Source: Komagataeibacter xylinus (GTDB lineage Bacteria > Pseudomonadota > Alphaproteobacteria > Acetobacterales > Acetobacteraceae). Taken from it: a DNA stretch of 64,000 nt. This document shows positions 37,266-46,324 of this stretch, one piece after another. Below the pieces are notes generated by a model. It made no database searches. It had not been told where the DNA came from and saw nothing but the letters and a program-made list of their open reading frames with translations. Numbering within the stretch: the first letter of the stretch is position 1; the number at the start of each line of letters is the position of its first letter. The translations under genes and the position numbers were made by a program. The stretch lies in the NCBI RefSeq assembly GCF_009834365.1, contig NZ_CP041348.1:124001-188000 (forward strand), read 5' to 3'.

Positions 37266-39062
37266 TCATCCAACCGCTGCTTTAGAATACTCAACAACTA
37301 TCGGATTGGCGGGAGGTACCTCGTCAACGAGAAGTTCGAGTAGTTTATCTTGCAGTGCGGCGCGACGAACTGCGTAGAAAGCTTCGAAGCCATGAATATC
37401 TTTCGGAAGTTGCCCGAGAACATGGAGCGACTGATAGTTAAGCGCTCTATCCTCGCTCTTGAACCGATCCTGCAGCCACTCAGCAGGAAGAGCCGCTTGT
37501 TTTTCGATATTAGCTGCTCCCTCGAGAAGTTGAAGATTCGGCAGGGAATTAGCTTTCTTGTAAAGTTCGTCGTGCTGTTCTGGTGGGATGCCCTCCTTTC
37601 GTAGTTTTCCTTTGGAGAAGCGCGAAATGGGGAATATATGATCTATGTGGAATTGATTGCGCAAATCTACAAAGGGAAAAAGCAACGAAAGCAAAGGAAA
37701 CATTCGTTTATCACCGTAAGTCATTTCCAGCATATCCTCTATTTCTACAGGATCAAAACGAAGTGACTTACCTCGAGTTCGCATGACATCCATCAGTGTT
37801 GCCACCGGGAAAATGTCGGAATTAGATTGTTTGATTGCTTCGCGTAAGGCGGTCAGCAGTGTATCAAGTCCACTTCCCCATATGCCAGAAGCTTTAAGAA
37901 GCGAACGGATCAACCATTGTCGGATTGTTTCGCGATCATGAGAAAACTGACCAGCGGTGACATAGTTTGCTGGAACCTTCCGATTGTAGAGATAGTAAGC
38001 GATTGGAAGTAACGCGCTGTCTGCACGTAACGTCTGCCCATTCATACCGAAACTTGCCGCAAGTTCTACCGCGCGGATAAGTGCTGAACGAATGTCGGGC
38101 CAGTTTGCCTCGAGCAGGCCCATATTTTCTGCCGTGAAGTTTTCGACTTTGAAGCCTACACTGCTGATACCAGCAAGCATCAGACCTGCTTTTAGCACAA
38201 AGTCCTGACTCAGGGTAAAACCAGTGCCAATCTTATTGAGTTCGTCGACAAGCCGGTGAATTTCCGCTCTGGCATCCAGATGTTTCCACTGAGCCACTGC
38301 GACACTGAGCAACAAATCCGAGTAAGAAAGTACAGTTCCACCAGAATTGAGGCGGATAAAAATATTTAGGACACGCTCGATGTCCTGATCCTCTTCTTCG
38401 TAATAATTAATTAGCGGTTTATTATGAACAATATTATGCAGTGTATGAAGGATGTCAAAGGCATGATTAAGCATATCGCCTTCTAAACCTTGCTTGATCA
38501 GCCAAGAGAGCATTTCTGGCCCCGCCTGCATACCAAGGATACCTGGGACTTTGAACCACAAAGCGTCGTCTTTGCGCTGAGCCTGCTCATCATCAAGAAA
38601 GCAAAAATTATACCTCGCACCATCTTCATCTGGCTCGGTAGGTGCCAGCAGATTAAGACATAGAGTTTTGCGAGGAAATGCTTCCGGGCTATTCCACCAT
38701 TTATAGGGTATCTTCATAGCCATCGAACCTCGCAGGCCGATGTTGAGTGCCGTCAAACGCTGCTGGCCATCTAAAACTGCGGTAACGGCCTGATTATGCT
38801 GTATCGCGAGTTCGGGACAATGAGCAGCATCGCGTTGGTGATAGTTCAAAACAAAATCATAAAACTTGAACTTGCTACTAGTCGTGGACTCTACATGCCA
38901 AAAAAGGAAAGTGCCGAACGGGTACCCCTGCATGAGACTATCGAAAAGACGCTCAATCTGCTGAGGTTTCCAAACGAACTCTCGTTGAATTGCTGGAAGC
39001 ACGTATTGCTTTTTGTGAATACGATTAAGCGCTTCAGCGATCGTGCCACCAGGTTTATACAC
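37266..39062 (-). CDS. DUF262/DUF1524 (GmrSD-like) defence nuclease
   Basis: This 598-residue protein has an N-terminal DUF262 domain (VLPAIQREFVWKPQQIERLFDSLMQGYPFG; DGQQRLTAL near residues 98-106; FIRLNSGGTVLSYSDLL) and a C-terminal DUF1524 HNH-type nuclease (FHIDHIFPISRFSKGKLR near 468, then a conserved LPNLQLLEG). GmrSD-type proteins are NTP-dependent endonucleases that cut modified phage DNA. The gene is visibly AT-richer than its surroundings, a sign of transfer. It is followed on the same strand, 190 bases upstream, by a nuclease-like gene. Confidence 0.85.
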   Translation of the reverse strand: MYKPGGTIAEALNRIHKKQYVLPAIQREFVWKPQQIERLFDSLMQGYPFGTFLFWHVESTTSSKFKFYDFVLNYHQRDAAHCPELAIQHNQAVTAVLDGQQRLTALNIGLRGSMAMKIPYKWWNSPEAFPRKTLCLNLLAPTEPDEDGARYNFCFLDDEQAQRKDDALWFKVPGILGMQAGPEMLSWLIKQGLEGDMLNHAFDILHTLHNIVHNKPLINYYEEEDQDIERVLNIFIRLNSGGTVLSYSDLLLSVAVAQWKHLDARAEIHRLVDELNKIGTGFTLSQDFVLKAGLMLAGISSVGFKVENFTAENMGLLEANWPDIRSALIRAVELAASFGMNGQTLRADSALLPIAYYLYNRKVPANYVTAGQFSHDRETIRQWLIRSLLKASGIWGSGLDTLLTALREAIKQSNSDIFPVATLMDVMRTRGKSLRFDPVEIEDMLEMTYGDKRMFPLLSLLFPFVDLRNQFHIDHIFPISRFSKGKLRKEGIPPEQHDELYKKANSLPNLQLLEGAANIEKQAALPAEWLQDRFKSEDRALNYQSLHVLGQLPKDIHGFEAFYAVRRAALQDKLLELLVDEVPPANPIVVEYSKAAVG

Positions 39063-39251
39063 TTCCTATCTCCTTCTGTTCGAAAATAAAATTCTGCGTT
39101 GATGTACACACGCAACGTCAATTTCTGCACGACAAAATCCGAATAAATTACAACAACAAATTGACGGATCCTCAGCAGAGTAGAGAGCTGCCTTGCTAAT
39201 CAACCTCTCGACAGCTAACCTTCCGCTTTCCTCGCATTCCAGCCAGCACCA

Positions 39252-40532
39252 TCATGCTGGCGTAAGGAGATGGGAGATAGCCTGGATAGGCTTCAGTCCG
39301 TGACCAAAGCGCCTGATTGCCTCACGATCCTTCTCAAGCGCCCCATAAGGCAGATACCGGACTTTCAGATCGGCAATCCTGCTGAATGCCGGCCGTCGTA
39401 ATTGCTCCCGCACATCAGCTTCCCGCTTGTCCGGAGCGACAAGGAATAGTCCTTCCAGAGCCTGCGCCTCTGACCCAAAAGCAAGGTCCAGCATCCGCAC
39501 GATGCCGGAATAGATGGTCGTTGAATGCTCGACCTCGAATGCTGCAACAATCCCGTGGCTGTCCCGGTCCAGCCATAGGACATCAATCAGGCGAACGGAT
39601 TCCGCTCCCTGCGTTTCTGTCGTAAACCCCGGCAATACCGACAGGCAGCCATCCCCCAGCTTGCCGTCCTGCCATGGACGACTGCGATCGTTGGCGGCAA
39701 TCCAGACATCGTAACCCAGAGAATGCCCCAGATCGCGCAGCCAGCCCTGAATTTCGGTATGGGTATGATCCGTTTCCCGCTCCGCTGCCAGTATCCGGGC
39801 CTCTTTTGCGCTCTGCTCCCTCACCTGATGAAGATCGGCTTCCCAGAGTTTTCGTGCTGTTTCATCATCCTCAAGAGGCGGCGCTGAATAGCGTCCGCTT
39901 CCGAGATCAAACAGCAGTCCTCCAATGGCGCCCAGATCATTGGAAAGCAGCGAACGATAAGTCGCATTCAGCTTCAAGATGCCCTGCCGCATGGCAAGAT
40001 ATTCTTCCCATCGCCCCAGCTTCACCTTTGATCCGGTCAAGGCGTTGTAGCCGTTTACGATTGCCGTATTGAAGGGCGGCATGATCGTGGGGTGCAGGAA
40101 ATACAGCAGATTGGCGACGGCTGGTCCCAGCCCTTTTATCTTCCGGGCATCAATTGCATGAACGGCCGAGACCACATGCTCTTCGGTATTGCAGCACAGA
40201 CAGGTATCGAGAAGCTGCCCGAATGCTTTCTGGTTGGCAGGATTTTCATAGATATCGGGAATGCGTAGCTTCGGCTTCCACAGGAATGCATGATCCGCCC
40301 CCTTGAATATCTGGCGCTGCTCAGCAATCGAATGAACAACCGTTTCCAAGGATGAGCCACGATAGGCGACCCCGAATGTGCCAGCGGTAATCTCCGCAAC
40401 GACCTGCTGCAGCCCACGGCGGATAGACCGAAAGTTCTTGATACGCTCGTCCCATAGAAACCAGCTCTGATAGGTCCCTGCCGGATCGTCCCTCCAGCGA
40501 AGGATAAGGTCTCGAATAAGGTCCGTCATCAA
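39252..40532 (-). CDS. Restriction-endonuclease-like protein (possible PD-(D/E)XK fold)
   Basis: This 426-residue protein has an N-terminal half containing a helix-hairpin-helix-like segment (IKGLGPAVANLLYFLHPTIMPPFN). The C-terminal half, from about residue 305, carries IDVLWLDRD, then AAFEVEHSTTIYSGIVRMLDL and LFLVAPDKREADVREQLRRPAF. The spacing of D then E-x-E resembles a PD-(D/E)XK nuclease core, as in restriction-like proteins. I cannot name the family. It is encoded 190 bases upstream of the DUF262 gene on the same strand, between that gene and a tRNA scar, which suggests a joint defence role. Confidence 0.55.
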   Translation of the reverse strand: MMTDLIRDLILRWRDDPAGTYQSWFLWDERIKNFRSIRRGLQQVVAEITAGTFGVAYRGSSLETVVHSIAEQRQIFKGADHAFLWKPKLRIPDIYENPANQKAFGQLLDTCLCCNTEEHVVSAVHAIDARKIKGLGPAVANLLYFLHPTIMPPFNTAIVNGYNALTGSKVKLGRWEEYLAMRQGILKLNATYRSLLSNDLGAIGGLLFDLGSGRYSAPPLEDDETARKLWEADLHQVREQSAKEARILAAERETDHTHTEIQGWLRDLGHSLGYDVWIAANDRSRPWQDGKLGDGCLSVLPGFTTETQGAESVRLIDVLWLDRDSHGIVAAFEVEHSTTIYSGIVRMLDLAFGSEAQALEGLFLVAPDKREADVREQLRRPAFSRIADLKVRYLPYGALEKDREAIRRFGHGLKPIQAISHLLTPA

Positions 40533-40606
40533 TCCAGAAGCTAAAATTACATTCGCTTCTGAGCCTGATTGTAACAGCGTCTCACGTCAATGCAGATAAT
40601 CGCAAG

Positions 40607-40643
40607 TGGTTGCGAGGTAGGATACCCCCGATTTGAACCTGCC
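40607..40643. other. Degenerate tRNA 3'-end-like segment
   Basis: TGGTTGCGAGGTAGG followed by GATTTGAACCTGC resembles, in reverse, the acceptor and T-arm ends of a tRNA, but arms do not pair and no body exists. It may be an old att-like scar. Confidence 0.3.
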
Positions 40644-40703
40644 TCCCCTAAATACCTGAAATTAAATACTTTATCAGAAAATACCCTCGGTTTACGCATA
40701 GCA

Positions 40704-40736
40704 AAACCCCGCTAAGCCGTTGACTTAGCGGGGTTT
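40704..40736 (-). terminator. Terminator-like hairpin linked to the tRNA fragment
   Basis: AAACCCCGCTAAG and CTTAGCGGGGTTT pair perfectly around a seven-base loop, with TTTT after the stem on the minus strand. It is positioned as a terminator after a minus-strand tRNA whose 3' end lies 14 bases away. Confidence 0.65.
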
Positions 40737-40750
40737 CAGACGCTTATGCT

Positions 40751-40803
40751 TGGTTGCGGGGGCAGGATTGGTTCTCAACTTGCGGCAACCGCAAGTTGAG
40801 AAC
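40751..40803 (-). other. tRNA 3'-end fragment and adjoining 15-base-pair hairpin
   Basis: TGGTTGCGGGGGCAGGATT (40751-40769) is the reverse complement of a tRNA 3' end of the fMet type (ends CCCCCGCAACCA). The tRNA body is absent. Instead a perfect inverted repeat follows, GTTCTCAACTTGCGG / CCGCAAGTTGAGAAC, with a three-base loop. A tRNA 3' end with its terminator but without its body is what integration and partial excision at a tRNA att site can leave. The remaining bases to 41024 show nothing recognisable. Confidence 0.5.
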
Positions 40804-41024
40804 GAAGCGGGTCTAATAGGCTGTTTTAATGAACTTTTTTTCGGCACACGCATGACCTCTTACTGAAATAAATGCCCCCTACCCTCATAAAGCGTAAAGC
40901 TTATGCATCCAGAACGATGTCCGCTTCCGCCTCCATCCCCGTCATCCGCTCGGTCATAGCCCGTTCCGCAAAGCAGACATGGCCATGACGAGCAGGGAGA
41001 GAGTGGAAAGCGGAAATGATCTGA

Positions 41025-41786
41025 TCAGGCGGGAAGAACTACGCTTTTCCCACCATCGACCATTGTGATTGACCCGACCATGAAGCTGGCCTCGTCAGAT
41101 GCGAGAAAGGCTATCACCCTGGCGATCTCCTCTGGTTGAGCCGCGCGTCCGATGGGGGCGTGTTTGCCATAGTCTGCAAGGGCTGATCGGCCGTCTACAT
41201 GAATATGGTTGAGAATATTGGTCACAGTATCTCCCGCGCCCACGGCATTCACCCGGATCCCATGGCCGATTGCTTCCACTGCAAGGGTTCGGGTGAACTG
41301 TGCGAGAGCCCCTTTTGATGCGGCATAAGCTGCGATCGATGGAAATGTCTGAAAGCAGGCATAGGAGCCGACATTGACGATAGCTCCGCTACCGTTCGGG
41401 ATCATCGCACGCATCGCCTCACGCGAGTGCAGGAATACGCCCCGGATATTGACGGCGAAGATGCGATCCCAGTCCTCAAGAGTCATGTCCACCACCAGTT
41501 TGTTGATGATGATGCCCGCATTATTTACGAGAATATCCAGCTGACCGAACTGTTCCACCGCTGTTGTCACAGCTAGTCGGGCAGCGCCTTCTTCTGTCAC
41601 GTCCCCGACGAGTGGGAATATGCCAGGCCGGGCAAGGGCGCTGACACAGGGATCGCAGTCCTCCGCAATAACCGATGCCCCACGCGCATGAAGTAGTTCC
41701 ACAGTTGCGCGACCGATCCCGCTTGCAGCGCCGGTGACAATCGCGACTTTGCCTGCAAAATTTCCTGATGTGTTTTCCGGATCCAT
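41025..41786 (-). CDS. Short-chain dehydrogenase/reductase (SDR)
   Basis: This 253-residue classical SDR has the cofactor motif TGAASGIG at 18-25, an NNAG motif, catalytic Ser in VNVGSYACF and YAASK in AAYAASKGAL, and a C-terminal GGK-type end (MVDGGKSVVL). An acidic residue after the second beta strand (AEDCDP) suggests NAD. The ATG is preceded by AGGAGG; a longer upstream frame lacks a site. It is divergent in context from no obvious partner; the LysR gene upstream on the same strand is the likely regulator. Substrate unknown. Confidence 0.88.
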   Translation of the reverse strand: MDPENTSGNFAGKVAIVTGAASGIGRATVELLHARGASVIAEDCDPCVSALARPGIFPLVGDVTEEGAARLAVTTAVEQFGQLDILVNNAGIIINKLVVDMTLEDWDRIFAVNIRGVFLHSREAMRAMIPNGSGAIVNVGSYACFQTFPSIAAYAASKGALAQFTRTLAVEAIGHGIRVNAVGAGDTVTNILNHIHVDGRSALADYGKHAPIGRAAQPEEIARVIAFLASDEASFMVGSITMVDGGKSVVLPA

Positions 41787-41888
41787 ACAAACCTCCTGTG
41801 ATGTCGAGGACATTATCTGGAGTGACCGGGCCATAAGTTTAATACCGGATATTCGGGATGGGTTATACGGCTGGGCAGGTACAATCTG

Positions 41889-42788
41889 TCACGGCTTCTT
41901 TGCACCGCGCACGGCGGCAATAAAGGTCTTCACCGCAGTCGACCGATGACGGTGCGGGGGATAGTAAAGCGCAAAGCCAGGAAAAGCGGCGGAATACTCC
42001 GTCAGCAGGGGAACAAGATGGCCGGCCTCAATGAGCGGCTGGACCTCGCTCTCAACCCATAATGCAATGCCCGCACCAGCAACGGCGGCATCAAGTGCGG
42101 CCCGCTGATCATTGAAGGTCAGCGGGCCGGATACGGCTACGGAGAACCAGACGCCGTTTTCGCAGAATTCCCAGTTGTACAAGGCAGCGTGCCCCGGCCA
42201 GCGAAAGCCGATGCAGAGATGATCGCGGAGTTCACGCGGATGGAGTGGCACCCCGTGCTGATCGAGGTAGGACGGGGCGGCAACGGTAATCTGCCGCAAA
42301 CCGGGCTGAAGCGGAAACGCAATAGCATCCTGATCCAGCATCTCTCCAAGCCGTATGCCTACGTCGAACCGTTCGTGTACGATGTCCACGCCAGCATCAT
42401 CGATCTGCACCTCTACGCTGATCCGGGGGAAACGTCGGACAAAGTCAGGCAAAAGCGATTTTAGAAAGAGTTCATAACCAAGACGTTGGGCGTGAACTCT
42501 CACCGGACCAGCGATTTCGCCGCCCATTGCACCGGCCTCGCTTAAAGCGGCTCCGATTTCTTCGAACGCCACGCTGAACCGCGCAGCCAGACGTTCTCCT
42601 GCGGGCGTGGGGCTGACACTGCGTGTCGTTCGGTTCAGGAGCTGGGCGCCAACAAAGTTTTCCAGTCGGCGGATCGTTTCACTGAGCGCTGAACGCGACA
42701 CGCAAAGTTCTCTCGCAGCGGCGACAAAACTGCCGCGATCGATAATACAGCACAGTGCGCGGAGATCAGAATAATAGCGGTCAGACAT
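41889..42788 (-). CDS. LysR-family transcriptional regulator
   Basis: This is a regulator of about 299 residues. Its N-terminal helix-turn-helix reads IDRGSFVAAARELCVSRSALSETIRRLENFVGAQLLNRTTRSV, and a periplasmic-binding-like effector domain follows, ending in PLLTEYSAAFPGFALYYPPHRHRS. It resembles the AaeR/DsdC-free subgroup that controls nearby oxidoreductases. The start is between the ATG used and a GTG five codons upstream. It lies 100 bases upstream of the SDR gene on the same strand. Confidence 0.87.
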   Translation of the reverse strand: MSDRYYSDLRALCCIIDRGSFVAAARELCVSRSALSETIRRLENFVGAQLLNRTTRSVSPTPAGERLAARFSVAFEEIGAALSEAGAMGGEIAGPVRVHAQRLGYELFLKSLLPDFVRRFPRISVEVQIDDAGVDIVHERFDVGIRLGEMLDQDAIAFPLQPGLRQITVAAPSYLDQHGVPLHPRELRDHLCIGFRWPGHAALYNWEFCENGVWFSVAVSGPLTFNDQRAALDAAVAGAGIALWVESEVQPLIEAGHLVPLLTEYSAAFPGFALYYPPHRHRSTAVKTFIAAVRGAKKP

Positions 42789-42815
42789 ACCCTTCTTTAG
42801 CACAAATCGACCAGT

Positions 42816-43082
42816 TTATGGGGCTAAGGGCGATTGATCGTCCCAGCCCAGATGGGAGTGTAGCGGGTTGACGGGATACTCACCCATGTCGAACATAAAG
42901 TGCCTATTCTCATATTCCTGAAAGCGGACATTCTCGGGTGCCCCCAATTCACGATCAGATAAGATCCCGTCAACCATTTGGGTGAGGAGTAAAAATCCTC
43001 TGACACAAACCATCATTGGCAGAAATTGGGTTATCCTTACCGAAACCGCGCGGTAACTCCACAATTCGTCCCCATCGAATTC
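42816..43082 (-). other. Unrecognised short frame between LysR and the MFS gene
   Basis: The minus strand contains a protein-like tail (ENVRFQEYENRHFMFDMGEYPVNPLH, shown only in part) ending about 40 bases before the LysR start. It has no good start and no family I recognise; it may be the end of a lost gene. Confidence 0.25.
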
Positions 43083-43864
43083 TTAGTTCCCGTCCCCATG
43101 TCCGAGCCGGTGCCCAGATCGAAATCCGTGGGACCGGGCCTGCCATGCGATCAGGAATCCAGCAGCAGCAAGTCCCGTTACAGCCCAGGGCAATGATGCT
43201 GCACCCCATATGTCGAGCAGCGCGCCGCCCAAAAGGCCCCCGCCGGCTATGGCACTGTTCCACGCCACGACATTCATTGACAACGCGACGTCCACGCCAT
43301 CGCCGGCCGCATCCGCCAGTGCGGTCTGGAGCAACGTCGCAGCGCCTCCAAAGGTCAGACCCCATATCGTGACACCGATCATGATCACCGCAGGCGACGC
43401 TGATCCGATGGCGAAAGCCACTGCCACGACCGCGAATATGGCCAGACTGAGCAGGACGGACAGGCGCAGGGCGTGATCGACCGTGCGGCTGGTCAGCCAG
43501 ATGCCAAACAGGGCGGCGACCCCGAACAGCAGCAGGATGCGATCTGCCTGTCCCGCCAGTCCGGCAGGTGTGACGAACGGCACGATATAGGTGTAGAGCA
43601 CGTTGTGCGCGAGCATCCAGGCCATCACCACGCCCAGAACAGACCGCACCCCCGGCATGCCCAGAACATGCCGGAATGGCAGGCGCTCGTGATGTGCAGC
43701 CCCCGGAAAGTCAGGAACCTTCGCCAGCACCCATGCGATCAGCAGCACGGTCAGGCCCGACATGATCCAGAAGGCCAGACGCCAGCCGACGGCAGCGCCC
43801 AGCCATGTCCCGGCGGGCACCCCCAGCGACAGTGCAATCGGTGTGCCGACCATGGCAATCGCTA

Positions 43865-44915
43865 GAGCATTCTGTGATTAGATTGATGCGTATCCTGAGT
43901 TCTTGAGATAATTGGCGCATTCCCGTGGAGAGAAGCATTTGATGAGTTCGCCGATGCGTTTCCATGTTGTCTCAACGGATCTCTCTGCGGCTTTTCGCAG
44001 CAAAGTCTTGAGTTTGGCGAAGGCCTGTTCGATCGGATTGAGATCGGGACTGTAGGGCGGCAGGAAGATCATCCTCGCCCCGACAGCCCGAATGGCCTTG
44101 CGAACCGCATCGCCCTTGTGACTGCCGAGATTGTCGAGCACGACGATATCGCCCGGCTTGAGTGTTGGAACCAGAAACTGCTCGACATAGGCCAAAAAAC
44201 TGCGCCCGTTGATCGGTCCGTCGAGAACGCAGGGTGCGGTGATCCGGTCATGACGCAAGGCAGCCAGAAAGGTCAGTGTCTTCCAGTGGCCATGAGGGAC
44301 TCTGGCTCTCAGTCTCTCACCTTTGCGGCAACGGCCGTGCGTGCGCGTCATGTTGGTCTTGGCCCAGGTTTCGTCGATAAAGACCAGATGCGTGGGATCT
44401 ATATCGGCCTGATAGCGCTTCCAGAATTTACGCTTGCGCGCGACGTCAGGCCGATCCTGCTCGCAGGGCAGCACGCTTTTTTTTGAAGCTGATCCCTTCG
44501 GATTGGAAAAAGCGCGAGAGCATGCCTGTGTCGGCCTGAACGCCACGCTCCTCGCGCAGTCGGATCGACAGCGCCGCAAGGGTGATATCAGGTTCGGCAT
44601 CAATGATGGCCAGCAGCCAGGCCCGTTCAGGTCTGGTTTTCGAGGGACGATGCCCGCCCGTGCCGGCGCAGCACCGATCTCCGATGCGTCTTGCGCGCTG
44701 CACCCATTTGATCGCTGAAGAATCACTCACGCCGAAACGCCGCGCCGCTGCCCGGCAACTCATGCCGTCTTTCTCCACCGCATCAATCACGCGGTCTCGT
44801 AAATCCTGCGAGTAAGCTTTTGGCATGAAGGCTGGCCTCCTTCACCAGTCTTCATCTTGAATCACATCAGACGCCCTTTTGGAATCCTATGATTCAATCT
44901 ATTCGCAGCGTGCTC
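43865..44915 (-). mobile_element. IS630-family insertion sequence, 1051 bp
   Basis: The ends begin GAGCATTCTG and, reverse-complemented on the right, GAGCACGCTG; further inside both share TAGATTGA. The flanking TA at 43863-43864 and 44916-44917 is the two-base target duplication typical of this family. It carries a frameshifted transposase gene. Confidence 0.93.
43878..44826 (-). CDS. IS630-family transposase, made by programmed frameshift
   Basis: The N-terminal frame starts [21 protein letters not shown] with a helix-turn-helix ([18 protein letters not shown]) and runs to an A8 tract (44477-44484), reading [14 protein letters not shown] before stopping. The second frame continues [15 protein letters not shown] with the DDE core: D-E in [11 protein letters not shown] in [12 protein letters not shown] and E in [13 protein letters not shown]. 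The offset corresponds to a +1 slip on the A8 run, a known mode for IS630 transposases. All catalytic acids are intact. Confidence 0.88.
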
Positions 44916-45362
44916 TAGGGCACGGCCCTGCTGGGCGCGCGTCACCATCCGGCGTGCGTAACCAGCCAGCAACGCCCAGGCGAGACCCGCCGCCGCACCC
45001 GCTCCGTACCGGGCCACGAGGGTCGCGCCATAATGCGCCGAAAACGCGGTGATGGAATTGAATACCACGAAACCTATGATCGCCAGCAGCAGAACCTTTC
45101 TGCGCCGCCATCGCTGCGTGGCGAGTGTCAGCGGAATCGCCGCACTCAGTGAGCCTATGGCATAAGCCGTCACCATCTGCCCTGCCAGCGCAGGGGAAAT
45201 ATGCAGACCCACACCAATCTCGGGCAACAGACCGGCTGGCAGGGTTTCGGTCATGATGCAGATAAAGCCGGTCATTGCCAGTGCGAGCAGACCAGCAACA
45301 GGCAGACGTTCATTGGAATTTTGCGACGGTAATGTTGTCTTCGGGGTCATGCGCCACTCATA

Positions 45363-45381
45363 TACGGATCGATTGATACAC
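45363..45381. promoter_or_regulatory. TetR operator-like site of MFS copy 1
   Basis: TACGGATCGATTGATACAC lies in the short region between the divergent MFS and TetR starts. It matches three other sites in this window (46188, 56947, 57769) with consensus TAYGGAWCGNNTGRTAY, so it is a likely binding site of the adjacent TetR protein. Confidence 0.55.
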
Positions 45382-45457
45382 ATATATGGGAGTAGCAAAA
45401 TCTTGGCAATTATTTCTGGATCACTTAATATGGAAGTCTTTCGGAAGGAGCGATAGC

Positions 45458-46087
45458 ATGGCGCGGACTGGGCGGCCCCGTGAGTTTGGCCGCGACAGAG
45501 CGATTGACGCCGCCACGGCGCTTTTCTGGGCGCAGGGCTATGAGCCGACCTCCCTGACCCAGCTCAAGTCCTGCATGGGTAATATCTCGCCCGCGAGCTT
45601 CTATGCCGCGTTCGGCTCGAAGGAAGCCCTGTTCCGCGAAGTTGTGCAACGTTATCTGGAGACCTACGGACAGGTGATGGCGCCCTTATGGGACGAGAGC
45701 CTGTCCCCGCGTGAGGCCATTGAACGGACGTTGCGCGGTTCGGCACGCATGCAGGCAACCCGTACACACCCGGCCGGGTGTCTGCTCGTCTGCGGCGCCA
45801 GTAACTGCTCACCTGAAAACGAACCCGTCCAGGCGCTCCTCGCGGCGGAACGACAGCGCACGCGTAAGGGCATCAGAGCCTGCGTGGAACGCGTCATCGC
45901 CAATGGCGAATTAAAAGCGTCCCCGGCGACAAAGGTCCTGCCCAATATTCTCACGACTTTTTTCCACGGCATGACATGTGAGACCAGGGACGGGGTGACC
46001 TCCAACACTCTGGATGCGGCCGTCACGTCTCTCCTGACATTGTGGGATATCAACGCGGTGAAGCGGGGGAAGAGCAAAGTGTCCTAA
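45458..46087 (+). CDS. TetR/AcrR-family regulator, copy 1
   Basis: This 209-residue protein has the N-terminal TetR helix-turn-helix (DAATALFWAQGYEPTSLTQLKSCMGNISPASFYAAFGSKEALF) and a helical ligand domain (GCLLVCGASNCSPEN). It starts after GGAAGGAG and is divergent from the disrupted MFS gene. It is a close paralogue of the TetR at 57042. It probably represses the exporter and an SDR-type target; in this copy that downstream gene has been lost to an IS. Confidence 0.9.
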   Translation: MARTGRPREFGRDRAIDAATALFWAQGYEPTSLTQLKSCMGNISPASFYAAFGSKEALFREVVQRYLETYGQVMAPLWDESLSPREAIERTLRGSARMQATRTHPAGCLLVCGASNCSPENEPVQALLAAERQRTRKGIRACVERVIANGELKASPATKVLPNILTTFFHGMTCETRDGVTSNTLDAAVTSLLTLWDINAVKRGKSKVS

Positions 46088-46164
46088 AAAACGCCGACGA
46101 TCTGACTGCGGCGAGACGATTTGGATCCTATAGGAGTATTCCATATCAGTCGGTCTACAAATTG

Positions 46165-46206
46165 TTGACCGTGCTTCGCGTTCCTATTATGGATCGATTG
46201 GTATGG
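46165..46206 (+). promoter_or_regulatory. Orphan promoter and operator downstream of TetR copy 1
   Basis: TTGACC, 17 bases, then TATGGA overlap the operator-like TATGGATCGATTGGTATGG (46188-46206). The same layout precedes the SDR gene at 57836. Here only the first codons of a gene (ATG at 46256) remain before IS21 sequence begins. Confidence 0.5.
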
Positions 46207-46324
46207 AAATTGTGCCTTCGAAACACGATGCCACGCCTCTTCAGGGAATCCGATCATGAGCACATTGTTGATTTTCATTGAGAACTGACCCGGGTTTTTC
46301 ATCAGGAATTGACCCAGCCAGGTG

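Larger units (their letters stand above)
43083..45350 (-). pseudogene. MFS drug/sugar exporter gene, copy 1, disrupted by IS630
   Basis: The N-terminal half (MTPKTTLPS, then GLLALAMTGFICIMTETLPAGLLPEI and the WRRRKVLLL loop) and the C-terminal half (MVGTPIALSLGVPAGTWLG to the end) are a DHA1-type 12-TM exporter. Deleting the IS630 element and one TA gives exactly 1215 bases (404 residues), the same length as the intact paralogue at 55719-56933. The uninterrupted reading is RAQQGRALAIAMVGTP. It is divergent from a TetR gene, which presumably represses it. As present it cannot make a full transporter. Confidence 0.9.

Noticed and set aside
40620..40660. Possible tRNA T-arm (GATTTGAACC)
   Set aside because: The flanking bases do not form a T-stem, anticodon arm or D-arm, so there is no tRNA gene; kept only as a possible scar.
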